DNA of 33,008 bases from Phaeovulum sp. (GCF_030684035.1 NZ_JAUXPI010000060.1:1-33008), one strand, 5' to 3'. Shown: positions 1 through 8,884, counted from the first letter of the stretch. The notes: a model not told the origin generated them from the sequence alone. Made by a program: numbers and translations.

Positions 1-1
1 G

Positions 2-115
2 CTGCAGCACAACGCCAAACCGAAGCCCTTCGTCTGGAGCAAGACCGCCGATGATATCATCACCCGCGAGCGCCGCGCGCTCGATGCTCTCGATGAAATC
101 AGGGGAAATCGGTAG
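2..115 (+). pseudogene. IS630-family transposase, C-terminal fragment
   Basis: The window opens inside an open frame that ends at TAG 113-115 and encodes 37 residues. These include HNAKPKPFVW and KTADDII, which resemble the conserved C-terminus of IS630-type transposases (HN-x-PKPFVW-x-KTAD). The 5' part lies outside the window, so I cannot tell whether the element is complete. The DDE catalytic region is not visible. About 20 bases after the stop lies CACTAGC. IS630 elements duplicate a TA dinucleotide, so TA 137-138 is the likely right boundary. That the following terminal bases are the element's inverted repeat is inference. Confidence 0.72.
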
Positions 116-152
116 CAAATGTCAGACTCGGAACACTAGCGTTGACAGTCAG

Positions 153-181
153 GGGGCCGGGCCTTACCGCTTGGCCCCTTT
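153..181 (+). terminator. Possible stem-loop between IS end and azlC
   Basis: GGGGCC (153-158) pairs with GGCCCC (173-178) around a 14-base loop and is followed by TTT. It could be a remnant terminator of the gene that stood here before the IS630 insertion. A TTGACA at 142-147 overlaps the same segment, but I see no good -10 hexamer. Weak evidence. Confidence 0.25.
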
Positions 182-198
182 GGTTTGCGAGCCCGAGC

Positions 199-906
199 AT
201 GGCCGACCCCGCCCCGAACCCGAGCTTTCGCAGCGGCCTGCTGGCGGCGGTGCCGATCGCCATGGGGTATCTGCCGATTGCCTTTTCCTTTGGCGTCGCG
301 GCCACGCGGGCGGGGCTGACCGGGGCCGAGGCCTTCCTGCTTTCGGCGCTCATCTACGCCGGGGCCTCGCAGTTTCTTGCACTGGCGCTGATCGCCAGCG
401 GCGCGCCGTTTCTGATCACGGCTTTCACCCTGGCCGCGATGAACCTGCGCCATCTGCTCTACGGCCCGGCGCTGATGAAGCGCGCCGGGCCGGGGGCGCG
501 CAGGCGCTACGCCTGGGCCTGGGCCTTCGGCCTGACCGACGAGGTGTTCGGCGCGGCTCTGGGGGCGCTGGCGCGCGGCCGCGTCGGGTTTTCGGAACCC
601 TTCATGCTTGGCCTCGGGTCTGGTGCCTATTCCGCGTGGCTCGCGGGCACCGCTGCGGGGGCGCTGGCAGGGGGCGGCGCGCTCGAAGGCTGGCCGGTGC
701 TCAGCGCCGCCCTCGGCTTTCTGCTGCCAGCGCTGTTCCTGTCGCTGCTGCTCTCGATCCTGACCCGCACGCAGGTGCCGGTCATTGCCGTTGCCGGGGC
801 GGTCACGGTGGCCGCAACGCTTCTCGTCTCGCCCACGGCGGGCATTCTGGGCGGCATGGTCGCGGGGGCGCTGACCGGGGTGCTGGGTCGGGAGGGCAGG
901 GAATGA
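199..906 (+). CDS. azlC: AzlC family branched-chain amino-acid exporter, large subunit
   Basis: A 235-residue hydrophobic inner-membrane protein. AzlC/YgaZ proteins form the larger subunit of a two-component exporter of branched-chain amino acids and their analogues. The AzlC signature is visible near the N-terminus (AVPIAMGYLPIAFSFG, then GLTGAEAF). A further conserved stretch (MNLRHLLYGPAL) and several long hydrophobic segments follow. I chose ATG 199 (MADPAPNPSF) because it gives the usual length. The upstream in-frame ATG at 142 would add an unusual non-hydrophobic leader that runs back towards the IS boundary. The stop overlaps the azlD start (ATGA, 903-906), which indicates translational coupling. 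The exact substrate cannot be read from sequence. Confidence 0.88.
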   Translation: MADPAPNPSFRSGLLAAVPIAMGYLPIAFSFGVAATRAGLTGAEAFLLSALIYAGASQFLALALIASGAPFLITAFTLAAMNLRHLLYGPALMKRAGPGARRRYAWAWAFGLTDEVFGAALGALARGRVGFSEPFMLGLGSGAYSAWLAGTAAGALAGGGALEGWPVLSAALGFLLPALFLSLLLSILTRTQVPVIAVAGAVTVAATLLVSPTAGILGGMVAGALTGVLGREGRE

Positions 907-1223
907 AGGCGGACCTTCTGGCACTGGCGCTGATCGTTGGCGGCTGCACCTGGGCGTTCCGCTACCTACCGACGCGGCTCGATCTGTCGGATCAGCCGCC
1001 AGCCGGGCTTCGGGCGCGGTTTCTGGCGGCAACCGGGCCTGCGGCGATCGCCACTCTGGCGGCGGCCTCGTTGCTGCCCATGGTGTCGGCGCGGCTGGCA
1101 GAGACCTTGCCGCTGATCGCGGGGCTTATGGGCGTGGTGGCGATTTTCGGCTGGCGCAGGTCGGTTGTGCTGGCAACCCTCGGCGGCGCGGCAATTTATG
1201 GCGTCGCCTGTGCCCTTGTCTGA
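903..1223 (+). CDS. azlD: AzlD family small exporter subunit
   Basis: A 106-residue protein with about four hydrophobic segments, typical of AzlD/YgaH, the small partner of AzlC. Visible features are a first membrane segment (LLALALIVGGCTWAFRYLPTRL) and alternating hydrophobic stretches ending in YGVACALV. The RYLP motif after the first segment is common in AzlD. The ATG at 903 overlaps the azlC stop by four bases, so the pair is almost certainly co-translated and acts as a complex in the inner membrane. Only the portion after M903 is native; the longer open frame upstream is an out-of-frame shadow of azlC. Confidence 0.86.
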   Translation: MKADLLALALIVGGCTWAFRYLPTRLDLSDQPPAGLRARFLAATGPAAIATLAAASLLPMVSARLAETLPLIAGLMGVVAIFGWRRSVVLATLGGAAIYGVACALV

Positions 1224-1241
1224 GGCGGCTGCAACTCCAAT

Positions 1242-1261
1242 ATATTCGCCGTAAAGAATAT
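1242..1261. promoter_or_regulatory. Small inverted repeat upstream of trxC
   Basis: ATATTC (1242-1247) and GAATAT (1256-1261) form a perfect 6-base inverted repeat with an 8-base spacer. It lies 15-34 bases before the trxC start, in an AT-rich patch within GC-rich DNA. The position fits a promoter or operator, but I do not recognise it as any known regulator's site. Confidence 0.3.
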
Positions 1262-1275
1262 GAGCGGAGCCGACC

Positions 1276-1713
1276 ATGCCCGAAACCCTGAAACTCGTCT
1301 GCCACGCCTGCGGCCAGGCCAACCGCGTTCCGCGTGACCGCCTTGCCGCCGCGCCCAAATGCGGCGTCTGCGGTGCGCCGCTCGCCGCGGGCAAGGTTGC
1401 CGAACTTGATCCGGCCACGCTGGCAAAAGCGATCCGGGATGACCTGCCGCTGGTGGTCGATTTCTGGGCCCCCTGGTGCGGCCCCTGCCGCCAGATGGCC
1501 CCCGAATTCATCAAGGCCGCGGCGGCGCTGGCCCCTGCCGTCCGCTTTGCCAAGATCGATACCCAGGCCCACTCCGAGGTGGCCGCGCGGCACCGCATTC
1601 AGGGCATCCCGGCCTTCATCCTGTTCCACAAGGGCCGCGAAGTGGCCCGCGCCGCCGGTGCCCGCCCCGCCGCCGATCTGGTGGCTTTCGTCAAATCGAA
1701 ACTGGCCGCCTGA
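1276..1713 (+). CDS. trxC: Thioredoxin 2 (TrxC), zinc-finger thioredoxin
   Basis: A 145-residue cytoplasmic thiol-disulfide reductant. An N-terminal zinc-binding module has two CxxC pairs (C9-x2-C12 and C29-x2-C32). A thioredoxin fold follows with the WCGPC active site (Cys68 and Cys71) and the cis-proline region GIPAF. Length and domain order match TrxC rather than TrxA, which lacks the zinc module. In E. coli this protein is induced by oxidative stress via OxyR; I see no recognisable OxyR site here. CGGAG at 1265-1269 is a good ribosome binding site for ATG 1276. Confidence 0.95.
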   Translation: MPETLKLVCHACGQANRVPRDRLAAAPKCGVCGAPLAAGKVAELDPATLAKAIRDDLPLVVDFWAPWCGPCRQMAPEFIKAAAALAPAVRFAKIDTQAHSEVAARHRIQGIPAFILFHKGREVARAAGARPAADLVAFVKSKLAA

Positions 1714-1763
1714 TCGCTTGCCCCGCCGCGCAAGTTTTTTCGCGCGCCGCGCGCCGCGCTTGC

Positions 1764-1795
1764 TTGACAATACCCCGCCCTTGCGCGAAACACCG
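1764..1795 (+). promoter_or_regulatory. Probable promoter of tRNA-Ala
   Basis: A perfect -35 TTGACA lies at 1764-1769. About 17 bases later is an AT-leaning segment (GCGAAAC, around 1785-1791) in -10 position, which would start transcription within about ten bases of the tRNA at 1805. Alphaproteobacterial -10 boxes are poorly conserved, so the -35 element and spacing carry the call. Confidence 0.5.
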
Positions 1796-1804
1796 CCCCG
1801 GTGC

Positions 1805-1880
1805 GGGGCAGTAGCTCAGTTGGGAGAGCGCGACGTTCGCAATGTCGAGGCCAGGGGTTCGATCCCCCTCTGCTCCACCA
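1805..1880 (+). tRNA. tRNA-Ala (anticodon CGC)
   Basis: A 76-base cloverleaf. The acceptor stem GGGGCAG/CTGCTCC contains the G3:U70 wobble pair that identifies alanine tRNAs. The D arm is GCTC-AGTTGGGA-GAGC. The anticodon stem CGACG/TGTCG has loop TTCGCAA, giving anticodon CGC, which reads GCG. The T arm is AGGGG-TTCGATC-CCCCT. The discriminator A and CCA are encoded (1877-1880). Confidence 0.95.
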
Positions 1881-2070
1881 CTATCCGGCCAGGTTCCTGA
1901 ACGAAGACATCAGCGCAAACCTGGATATCCTTAGCATCCGCGATGCTCTTTGTGGTCGCATCGGGATGATTGCGCCGACCTAAGCCAGAACAAGCTGCTG
2001 CGCCACCCGCGAAATTGAAGCCATGCCTGCGCGCCTGAACGCATGCTTCCTTCGGCAAAACCTGCTTTGG

Positions 2071-2604
2071 TCAGTTCCAGGTCTCGGGAAACCAGCCCGC
2101 GTTGCCCCAAAGCTTGCCGCCGTTGTCAACCGCCAGAAACACCCCAAGCGGGGTTTCCACGCGCCGCCCAACGTCGGCGAAAATCCGCAGGCCTTCTTGC
2201 AGCAGCACCCCGGTCAGGCCTTCGCTGCGCGAGCCTTCGCCGTGGATGTAGAGCCGGTAAACCCAGGCCTGATTTTCGGTGAGCGCCGCGAAGCCGCTCA
2301 TCGCGGTTACCGGCAGCATGCCGACGCGGAGAAAGCCGCACTGGCTCCACAGATGCGTGCAGGGCAGGTTCTCGAAAGCTCCGACCCGGGTTTCCACGAT
2401 CGTGCCGGGTGCGGTGGCAATGGCGCGTCCGGCATCGTCATAAAGCGTGCCAAGCCAGCCCTGGCTGCGGGTGCCGGGCTGGGTGACCTCAAGCTGATAG
2501 ATCAGCCGCCCATCGACATCCTGCGCCAGGGCGGCGCGCGGGGCCAGCCCGGCAAGCCCGCAGGCGATACCTGCAAGAAGCAGCAGAACAGACCGGAAAG
2601 CCAT
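2071..2604 (-). CDS. Small secreted protein of unknown function
   Basis: I do not recognise this 177-residue protein. The start at 2604 is fixed by a strong ribosome binding site (AGGAGGTG on the minus strand, about 5 bases upstream) and by a clean Sec signal peptide: MAFRS, then a leucine/alanine core, then ALA-Q cleavage. The mature part is about 150 residues with two cysteines (PCTHLWSQCGF) that could form a periplasmic disulfide. It appears beta-rich, with phrases such as IYQLEV, GWLGTLYDD and WVYRLYIHGEG. No membrane segment follows the signal. It lies downstream of the ABC exporter gene on the same strand, 132 bases away, so the two may be co-transcribed. Confidence 0.75.
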   Translation of the reverse strand: MAFRSVLLLLAGIACGLAGLAPRAALAQDVDGRLIYQLEVTQPGTRSQGWLGTLYDDAGRAIATAPGTIVETRVGAFENLPCTHLWSQCGFLRVGMLPVTAMSGFAALTENQAWVYRLYIHGEGSRSEGLTGVLLQEGLRIFADVGRRVETPLGVFLAVDNGGKLWGNAGWFPETWN

Positions 2605-2736
2605 CAAACACCTCCTGCCCGGCCGCCACCCGGGCGCTATCGGCAAGCTCTTGAAAGCCGGTGCCATTCTAGCGCGGGCTTTCCCCACAATCCAGCCGAT
2701 CCAGGTCTGGCGGGAATTTGTCGCGGCACCGCGCGC

Positions 2737-4524
2737 TCAGCCCTCGGCACGCACCGCATGGCCAAACTGCGCATCGTAAAGATCGCGGAATGCACCGGGG
2801 CGGGCCAGCAATTCGCCCGGCGGGCCTTGCTCGATCGCTTCGCCGTCGCGGATCACCACGATCTTGTCGGCATTCACCACGGTAGAAAGCCGATGCGCGA
2901 TGACAATGGTGGTGCGCCCCTCGGTCAGATGCGCAAGCGCGTCCTGCACCAGCGCCTCCGACTGGCTGTCGAGCGCACTCGTCGCCTCGTCAAGCAACAG
3001 GATCGCCGAGTTGCGCAGGATCGCCCGGGCAATTGCCAGCCGTTGCCGCTGCCCGCCTGAAAGCGTGCCGCCATTTTCGCCGATCTCGGTATCATAGCCC
3101 TGCGGCATCGCTTCGATGAATTCATGCGCATTGGCGGCCTTTGCGGCGGCGATCACCTCGGCCTCGCTGGCTTCGGGCAGGCCCAGCGCGATGTTATGCG
3201 CCACCGTGCCGGAAAACAGGAATGTGTCCTGCCCGACAAACGAGATCTTCTGGCGCAGGCTGGCGAAAGTTGTGGCGCGCAGGTCCTGCCCGTCAACCTC
3301 GACCGCACCTTGCGAGGGGTCGTGCAGGCGCATCACCAGACCCATGATGGTCGATTTGCCGCCCCCCGAAGGGCCGACCAGCGCCGTGGTCCTGCCCGCC
3401 GGAAAGTTGATGTCCAGCCCGCGCAGCACCGGCCTGCCATTGCCATAATCAAAGCTCACGTCGCGAAACCGCACCTCGCCGGGTCCGGCGGGCAGCGGTG
3501 CCGCGTCGGCCGCCTCGATCAGCACCAGCGGCGTGTCGAGAATGTCGAACATCGGTCGCACCGCGGTCATTCCCGCCTCGATGCTGACCCGCATCCTTGC
3601 CAGCCGCTTGGCAGGCTCATAGGCCATCAAGAGCGCGGTGACGAAGGACATGAGCTGCCCCGGCGTGGTGGCGGTATCGCCGAAAAGGTTGACCGCGCTC
3701 AGCGCCACTACACCGGCAATGGCAAAGCCCGAAAGCGTTTCCATCAGCGGGCTGGTGGCGGCCTCAAGCCGGGCAATGCCGTTGGCGCGCTTTTCCACCT
3801 GGGCCACGGCGGCGGCCATGCGCGCGCGCATCCGCCCCTCCAGCTCGAACGCCTTGATGACGTGGATCCCGACCGAGGTTTCCTGCACCACCTTGATGAT
3901 CTCGGTCAGCGAGGCAATTTCCTGCTCCATGATGCCGCGCACCCGCTTGAGGATGCGGCGCACCCCGTAAAGCGCCAGCGGCCCGACCAGCAGCGAAAAC
4001 AGCGACAGCGTCGGCTGCTGGTAGATCATCACCACGATCAGCCCCAGCAGGGTCAAAAGGTCGCGCACGAAAGAGGTCACGATGATGTCGATCACCCGCC
4101 GCGCCGCCTGCGCCGAAAAGGTAACGCGCATCAGCAGATCGGATGACGAGAGGTCTTTGAAAAACGCCACCCCATGCAGCAGGATGCGGTCGTAAACCCG
4201 CCTTTGCTGGGCCGCCACCACGCTGTTGCCTGCCCGGCTCAGGAACACCGCCTGAACGTAGTTCGCCGCACCGCGCAGGCAAAAGATCACCAGCACCGTC
4301 AGCGCCACCGCGAAAACCTTTGAACGGTTGCCGGATTCGACCATCGAATCGATCACGTCGCGCATGATCCAGGCGGTGGCGGCGGTGGAAACCGCGATCA
4401 CCACCATTGCCGCAATGGCGATGCCGTAGTTGCGCACCTGCGCCCGCATGTTCTCGCGCAAGAGCCGCCAGATCAGGCGGTCGTCGAGCCCGGCAAGTAG
4501 CTTTCTGCGCTGGGTTTCGGGCAT
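2737..4524 (-). CDS. MsbA-like ABC exporter (fused permease and ATPase)
   Basis: A 595-residue half-transporter that would act as a homodimer in the inner membrane. The N-terminal half (about residues 30-330) carries six predicted membrane helices of the type I exporter fold. The C-terminal half is the nucleotide-binding domain with Walker A GPSGGGKST (about residue 383), signature LSGGQRQRLAIARAI, Walker B ILLLDEATSALD and the switch histidine in IVIAHRLS. Length and layout match MsbA and related lipid or drug exporters. The substrate cannot be deduced. The start at 4524 lacks a strong ribosome binding site. Its neighbours, a secreted orphan and nnrS, do not indicate a role. Confidence 0.88.
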   Translation of the reverse strand: MPETQRRKLLAGLDDRLIWRLLRENMRAQVRNYGIAIAAMVVIAVSTAATAWIMRDVIDSMVESGNRSKVFAVALTVLVIFCLRGAANYVQAVFLSRAGNSVVAAQQRRVYDRILLHGVAFFKDLSSSDLLMRVTFSAQAARRVIDIIVTSFVRDLLTLLGLIVVMIYQQPTLSLFSLLVGPLALYGVRRILKRVRGIMEQEIASLTEIIKVVQETSVGIHVIKAFELEGRMRARMAAAVAQVEKRANGIARLEAATSPLMETLSGFAIAGVVALSAVNLFGDTATTPGQLMSFVTALLMAYEPAKRLARMRVSIEAGMTAVRPMFDILDTPLVLIEAADAAPLPAGPGEVRFRDVSFDYGNGRPVLRGLDINFPAGRTTALVGPSGGGKSTIMGLVMRLHDPSQGAVEVDGQDLRATTFASLRQKISFVGQDTFLFSGTVAHNIALGLPEASEAEVIAAAKAANAHEFIEAMPQGYDTEIGENGGTLSGGQRQRLAIARAILRNSAILLLDEATSALDSQSEALVQDALAHLTEGRTTIVIAHRLSTVVNADKIVVIRDGEAIEQGPPGELLARPGAFRDLYDAQFGHAVRAEG

Positions 4525-4627
4525 GGGCTGGCTGTCGCATTCGTGCTTAGGGGCGTGCGTCTAGCTATGCGGCTTCGCGGGCGCTGTAAAGCCGCAGCGC
4601 GGCCATTCCGGCCGCCCGCGCCGCCGC

Positions 4628-5812
4628 CTAGCCGCGCCGCGCCCCGGCGCGGGGCCGCAGGAACAGTGGCGCGTAAAGCAGCGCAAAGCCGCCGAACCCG
4701 GCTACCCAGGCGCTGCCGGAAAGCGTAAGCAACCAGATCTGCCCCGGCAGGAACCCGGCGGCAATCCGCGCCAGCGCGGCCCCGGCGACAAGCAGATAAA
4801 CCGCCACCGTGCCGCGCCCCGCGCTGAGCGCCCGGCCGGAATGGCCAAGCGTGGCGCGGCTCATCATTGCCAGCGTCATCACCCCGATCGCCCCGGCAAG
4901 CCAGGCATGCTCCATGCCCGTCCTCGGCATCCCGGCAGGCCAAAGCGCGGCCCCGGCCAGCAGCAGAAACCCCAGCGGCACGAAACCAAAGCCGAGGTGC
5001 AGCACCCACAGCAGCGGCTCCGAAAGCGTACGCCCGCCCGCCCAGCGCGACAGCCGCCAGAGATTGGCCAACCCCGTCAAAAGCGCCGCAATGGCAGTTG
5101 GCACGGCATCGGGCAATGCCACCCAAAGCGCCAGCGTGGCGACGGTAAGCACCATCACCCCGGTATCGGCGCGGTTCGCAGGCACCGGCAGGCGGCCGGG
5201 CGCGGGCTGGCGCGCCAGCCAGTTGCGGGTGAAACTTGGCACCACGCGGCCGCCGATCAGCGCGATCAGCGCCACTGCCACCGCAATACCGCCCCGCAGC
5301 GCCACGCCCGTCGCGCCGCCATGCCAGGCGGCATTGGCGGCCAGCATCAGCGCCACCAGCGCCAGCACCGGCAGGTTGCGCCAGTTCCGCCCCGCCACGA
5401 TTTCGCGCCCAAGCGCCAGCGCCAGCGCCGCGAGAAACGCCAGATCGGCCAGCGCCGCAATCCAGAGCGGCAGATGCGCCGAAAAAGCCACCGCCAGCCG
5501 CCCCACAAGCCACAGCCCCGCCAGCGCCGCCAGCGGCCAGCCGACAATCGGCAGCCGCCCGGTCCAGTTCGGCACCGCAGTCAGCAAAAACCCGGCCATC
5601 ACGGCGGCCAGATAGCCCCAGAGGAATTCATGCGCATGCCAGCCGACAGGGTCAAAGGCGGTGGGCAGGGCCATCAGCCCCGACAGCATCGCCAGCCAAA
5701 GCGTCATTGCCAGCGCCGCCCAAAGCCCCGCCATCAGGAAAAACGGCCGAAACCCGCCGCTCAGAATCGCCGGGCCGGTCCAGGCGCGAATGCGTTCGCT
5801 TGATGTCGTCAT
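4628..5812 (-). CDS. nnrS: NnrS family haem-copper membrane protein
   Basis: A 394-residue, very hydrophobic protein with about twelve membrane segments. The start matches NnrS: GGFRPFFLMAGLWAAL, then WHAHEFLWGYLAAVMAGFLLTA, then NWTGR. NnrS proteins are haem- and copper-containing membrane proteins that relieve nitrosative stress during denitrification; their exact reaction is unsettled. Histidines in the WHAHE motif are the likely metal ligands. The gene stands beside nsrR and the nos cluster on the opposite strand. A palindrome upstream (5861-5887) is a candidate NsrR operator, consistent with NO-dependent control. Confidence 0.92.
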   Translation of the reverse strand: MTTSSERIRAWTGPAILSGGFRPFFLMAGLWAALAMTLWLAMLSGLMALPTAFDPVGWHAHEFLWGYLAAVMAGFLLTAVPNWTGRLPIVGWPLAALAGLWLVGRLAVAFSAHLPLWIAALADLAFLAALALALGREIVAGRNWRNLPVLALVALMLAANAAWHGGATGVALRGGIAVAVALIALIGGRVVPSFTRNWLARQPAPGRLPVPANRADTGVMVLTVATLALWVALPDAVPTAIAALLTGLANLWRLSRWAGGRTLSEPLLWVLHLGFGFVPLGFLLLAGAALWPAGMPRTGMEHAWLAGAIGVMTLAMMSRATLGHSGRALSAGRGTVAVYLLVAGAALARIAAGFLPGQIWLLTLSGSAWVAGFGGFALLYAPLFLRPRAGARRG

Positions 5813-5860
5813 GGTGCTGCCTCTTGCCTGCTGGCGATCCGGAGCGCAGGGTATCGCGCA

Positions 5861-5887
5861 TTAAGAGATATTGTAAATATTCGTTAA
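5861..5887. promoter_or_regulatory. Candidate NsrR operator upstream of nnrS
   Basis: A 27-base imperfect palindrome: TTAAGAGATATTG, a central T at 5874, then AAATATTCGTTAA. Nine of thirteen arm positions match (TTAA and ATATT on both sides). The 11-1-11 core partly resembles the enterobacterial NsrR site (AAGATGCATTT-n-AAATGCATCTT). It lies 49-75 bases upstream of the nnrS ATG, where a repressor would block transcription, and next to nsrR itself. Assignment to NsrR is inference. Confidence 0.5.
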
Positions 5888-5928
5888 GACTGATTATCGA
5901 TGTGCTCCGCAGCTTTGTGGCTCGGCGC

Positions 5929-6405
5929 TCAAAGCGGCCGCGACCGACCGGGCGGCAAGTGCGGTCCGCGTTGTGGTTGTGGTCGGTGGTCGCAGGGAAA
6001 ATTGGCCTCGGCCAGCACATATTGCGCCAGGGTATGGCGGTCGAAGGCGGCGATGAAGGCGGCCAGCGCCTCGTCGATCACCGAGGGCAGACCGCAGCGC
6101 CGGGTGATGCAGCACCGGTTGCCCGGCAGAAAACACTCGACCATGCCGAAATCCGGCTCGGTCGCCCGCAGAACCTGGCCGAGATTTATCTCTTCCGGCG
6201 CGCGGGAAAGCGTGTAACCCCCTGTTCTACCACGAACACCGCGCAAGAACCCCTCGCGTGTCAAAAGCCGCACGACCTTTTTCATATGCGCGCGCGAAAT
6301 GCCGAAGAGATCGGAGGTCTGCTCGATGGTCACAAGTTCATCGGGCCTGCTTGCGGCATGCAAAAGCGCGCGCAGTGCATAGTCGCTGAATTTTGTCAGT
6401 CGCAT
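5929..6405 (-). CDS. nsrR: NsrR, NO-sensing Rrf2 family repressor
   Basis: A 158-residue cytoplasmic transcription factor. It begins with the Rrf2 winged-helix domain (MRLTKFSDYALRALLHAA; recognition region FGISRAHMKKVVRLL). Glycine-rich GVRGRTGGYTLSRAPEEINLG then leads into a cysteine cluster at Cys91, Cys98/Cys99 and Cys104. NsrR binds a [2Fe-2S] or [4Fe-4S] cluster through three such cysteines and loses DNA binding when NO attacks it. The start at 6405 is preferred over the upstream ATG because MRLTKFSDY is the family's canonical start and GGGGAAG precedes it. It is divergent from nosR and adjacent to nnrS, so control of both is likely. Confidence 0.92.
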   Translation of the reverse strand: MRLTKFSDYALRALLHAASRPDELVTIEQTSDLFGISRAHMKKVVRLLTREGFLRGVRGRTGGYTLSRAPEEINLGQVLRATEPDFGMVECFLPGNRCCITRRCGLPSVIDEALAAFIAAFDRHTLAQYVLAEANFPCDHRPQPQRGPHLPPGRSRPL

Positions 6406-6633
6406 GGCTTCCCCTTGTCCGCGTGCCGTTTCCATGCCGTTTCCGGTGCGGGTTGTCCTTGATCCGTATCATGCCCGCCTGCGGGCTGCGCGCAAGTGTC
6501 GCGGCTGTCAGCGGCCATGAGGCGCGAGCGCGGTTGACCGCGTGTAAGGGATATCCTATCTGATCTTTAAATGCACCACCATCCGAGCTTTCGACCTGCG
6601 GAACCGGCGGTGCAAATTCGGCCGAGGGCGCAG
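6406..6633. promoter_or_regulatory. nsrR-nosR divergent intergenic region
   Basis: These 228 bases must hold both promoters. I found no perfect FNR/NNR box (TTGAT-N4-ATCAA). The nearest is TTGACCGCGTGTAA at 6534-6547, which matches only part of the dyad. A half-site resembling NsrR (AAATGCA, 6569-6575) follows the 8-base palindrome GGATATCC (6549-6556). None is convincing alone. Confidence 0.35.
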
Positions 6634-8871
6634 ATGCAGCTGGCACATGACCTTACCGCAGACCCCAGCCGCAAGACCGCGCGGCTTCTGGCGGCACTGC
6701 TGGCGATGTTGCTGCTGGCGCTGCTGCCGCTGCGGGCGATGGCCGATGATCCGCTTTTGCCGCGGTTTCTGGCCGAGGTGCCCGCCGCAACGCTGGTTCC
6801 CGGAGCCGATGCCTATGGGCCGGTCCGCGCCGATACGGCGGTGGCACCGGTGCTGCGCGGCGGAGAAACCATCGGCTGGGCCTTCATCACCTCTGATTTC
6901 GTCGGCACCACCGGCTATTCCGGTAAACCGATCCATATTCTGGTGGCGCTCGATACCGAGGCCCGAGTAAGCGGCCTGAAACTGGTGAAGCACTCCGAGC
7001 CGATCGTGCTGATCGGCATTCCGCAATCCAAGATCGAGGCGATGCTTGCCGATTTCGTCGGGCTCGACCTGGTCGCTGCGGCAGGCGGCGCGGAACACCC
7101 GCTCAAGATCATCTCCGGCGCGACGGTTACCGTCATGGTGATCGACGATTCGGTCGTCCGTGCCGGCCTGCGGGTGGCGCGGATGCTGGGTCTTGGCGGC
7201 CTGACCGCCGAGGCGGCAACCTCCGGCCCGCGCTACACGATCAACACCGATGCCGTTGCTGCGCCCGACTGGTTGGCGCTGCTCGGCGATGGCAGCCTGC
7301 GGCGGCTGTCGCTCGACGTGGCGCAGATCAATGCCACCTTCGCCGCCGACCCCGACCCCCGCGCTGCGGCGCGCGCGCTCACCGACCCGCCCGAGACGAC
7401 CTTCATCGACATGTATGCAAGCCTCGTCAGCATTCCGGGCCTAGGCAATGCTCTGCTCGACGCGCGCGAAAGGGCGAACCTGACGCAATGGCTGGCCGAA
7501 GACAAACGCGGTGCTGAAACCGGCGGCACGGCGCATGCCATTCTGGTCGCGGCGCGCGGGCTCTATTCCTTCAAAGGCTCGGGCTATGTGCGCGGCGGCA
7601 TCTTTGACCGTATCCAGCTTATTCAGGGCGATCTTTCGGTACGCTTCCATGACCGCGATCACCGCCGCCTGGGCGAGATTGCCGCAACCGCTGCCCCGGC
7701 CCTGCCGGAAATGGACCTGTTCCGCATTCCCGCCGACTCGGGCTTTGATCCGACCCAGCCCTGGCGGCTGCAATTGCTGATAAGCCGCGATGTCGCGGCG
7801 CGCGACAAGGTATTCACCACCTTCGACCTTGGCTGGCAGCCACCCGCGCAGTTCCTCAATGCGGTCGCACCGGCCGCGACCCCTGCCGCCGCAAGCGCGA
7901 GCGATGCCGAAGGGGCGGCGAAATCGGCGCTCTGGAAGCGCATCTGGCAGGGCAAAAAGCTTCAGATCGGGGCGGTGTCGGTAATGCTCGCGGTGCTGAC
8001 CGCCGCCTTCTTCTTCCAGAACTACCTCACCCGTTCCGCCGCGCTCACCTTCTGGTTCCGCATCGGCTACCTCAGCGCCACGCTGGTATTCCTCGGCTGG
8101 TATGCCAACGCGCAGCTTTCCATCGTCAACCTGATGGCGCTGACCGGGGCGCTGGCGACCGGCTTCAGCTGGGATGCCTTCCTGATGGACCCGCTGACCT
8201 TCATTCTCTGGTTCTCGGTAGCCGCTGCGCTGTTGTTCTGGGGCCGGGGGGCCTATTGCGGCTGGCTCTGCCCCTTTGGCGCATTGCAGGAACTGACCAA
8301 CCGCATCGCCAAATTCTTCCGGGTGCCGCAGTGGCAACTTCCTTGGGGCCTGCATGAACGCCTCTGGGCGGTGAAATACATGATCTTCCTTGGCCTTTTC
8401 GGGGCCACGCTGGTGTCGATCGAACAGGCCGAACATCTGGCCGAAGTCGAGCCGTTCAAAACCGCGATCGTGCTCAAATTCGCCCGCGCCTGGCCGTTCA
8501 CCCTCTATGCGCTGGTGCTTTTGGGCATCGGCCTCTTTGTCGAACGCTTCTATTGCCGCTACCTCTGCCCCTTGGGTGCCGCGCTCGCCATTCCGGCGCG
8601 CATGCGGATGTTCGATTGGCTGAAGCGCTACCGCGATTGCGGCAACCCGTGCCGCACCTGCGCCAACGAATGCATGGTTCAGGCCATACATCCAACCGGC
8701 GAAATCAACCCCAACGAATGCCTCAACTGCCTGCACTGTCAGGTTCAGTATCAATCAAAAACAATCTGCCCGGTGGTGATCCGGCAGCTCAAACGGCGTG
8801 AAGCCGTGGCGGCCGCCCCTTCCCAACCCGTCGAGGCCAAGGCCCGGGCACCGAAATCAACCCATTCATAA
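6634..8871 (+). CDS. nosR: NosR, membrane flavo-iron-sulfur protein for N2O reduction
   Basis: A 745-residue polytopic protein required for nosZ expression and/or electron supply to NosZ. An N-terminal signal or anchor segment precedes a periplasmic FMN-binding domain with the flavinylation motif SGATVT (Ser161 to Thr166), the site of covalent FMN attachment. Several membrane helices follow (about residues 450-650) with two CxxxCP motifs (CGWLCPFG and CRYLCPLG). The C-terminus carries two ferredoxin-like clusters, [12 protein letters not shown] and CLNCLHC, ending in CP. I chose ATG 6634 (MQLAHDL) because the signal-like segment follows directly; an in-frame ATG at 6571 is also possible. The flavin transferase NosX that normally modifies this protein is not in the window. 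Confidence 0.95.
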   Translation: MQLAHDLTADPSRKTARLLAALLAMLLLALLPLRAMADDPLLPRFLAEVPAATLVPGADAYGPVRADTAVAPVLRGGETIGWAFITSDFVGTTGYSGKPIHILVALDTEARVSGLKLVKHSEPIVLIGIPQSKIEAMLADFVGLDLVAAAGGAEHPLKIISGATVTVMVIDDSVVRAGLRVARMLGLGGLTAEAATSGPRYTINTDAVAAPDWLALLGDGSLRRLSLDVAQINATFAADPDPRAAARALTDPPETTFIDMYASLVSIPGLGNALLDARERANLTQWLAEDKRGAETGGTAHAILVAARGLYSFKGSGYVRGGIFDRIQLIQGDLSVRFHDRDHRRLGEIAATAAPALPEMDLFRIPADSGFDPTQPWRLQLLISRDVAARDKVFTTFDLGWQPPAQFLNAVAPAATPAAASASDAEGAAKSALWKRIWQGKKLQIGAVSVMLAVLTAAFFFQNYLTRSAALTFWFRIGYLSATLVFLGWYANAQLSIVNLMALTGALATGFSWDAFLMDPLTFILWFSVAAALLFWGRGAYCGWLCPFGALQELTNRIAKFFRVPQWQLPWGLHERLWAVKYMIFLGLFGATLVSIEQAEHLAEVEPFKTAIVLKFARAWPFTLYALVLLGIGLFVERFYCRYLCPLGAALAIPARMRMFDWLKRYRDCGNPCRTCANECMVQAIHPTGEINPNECLNCLHCQVQYQSKTICPVVIRQLKRREAVAAAPSQPVEAKARAPKSTHS

Positions 8872-8884
8872 GAGGATCACGATC

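Noticed and set aside
51-902. Long plus-strand frame leading into azlD
   Set aside because: Only the part from ATG 903 matches a family. The upstream portion is a shifted frame of azlC and of the IS remnant.
1889-1924. CCAGGTT/AACCTGG dyad after tRNA-Ala as a terminator
   Set aside because: The stem is only seven pairs with a 22-base loop and no T tract, which is too weak to call.
6534-6547. TTGACCGCGTGTAA as an FNR/NNR box for nosR
   Set aside because: Only about six of the ten consensus positions match and the dyad is broken, so it is not called as a site.
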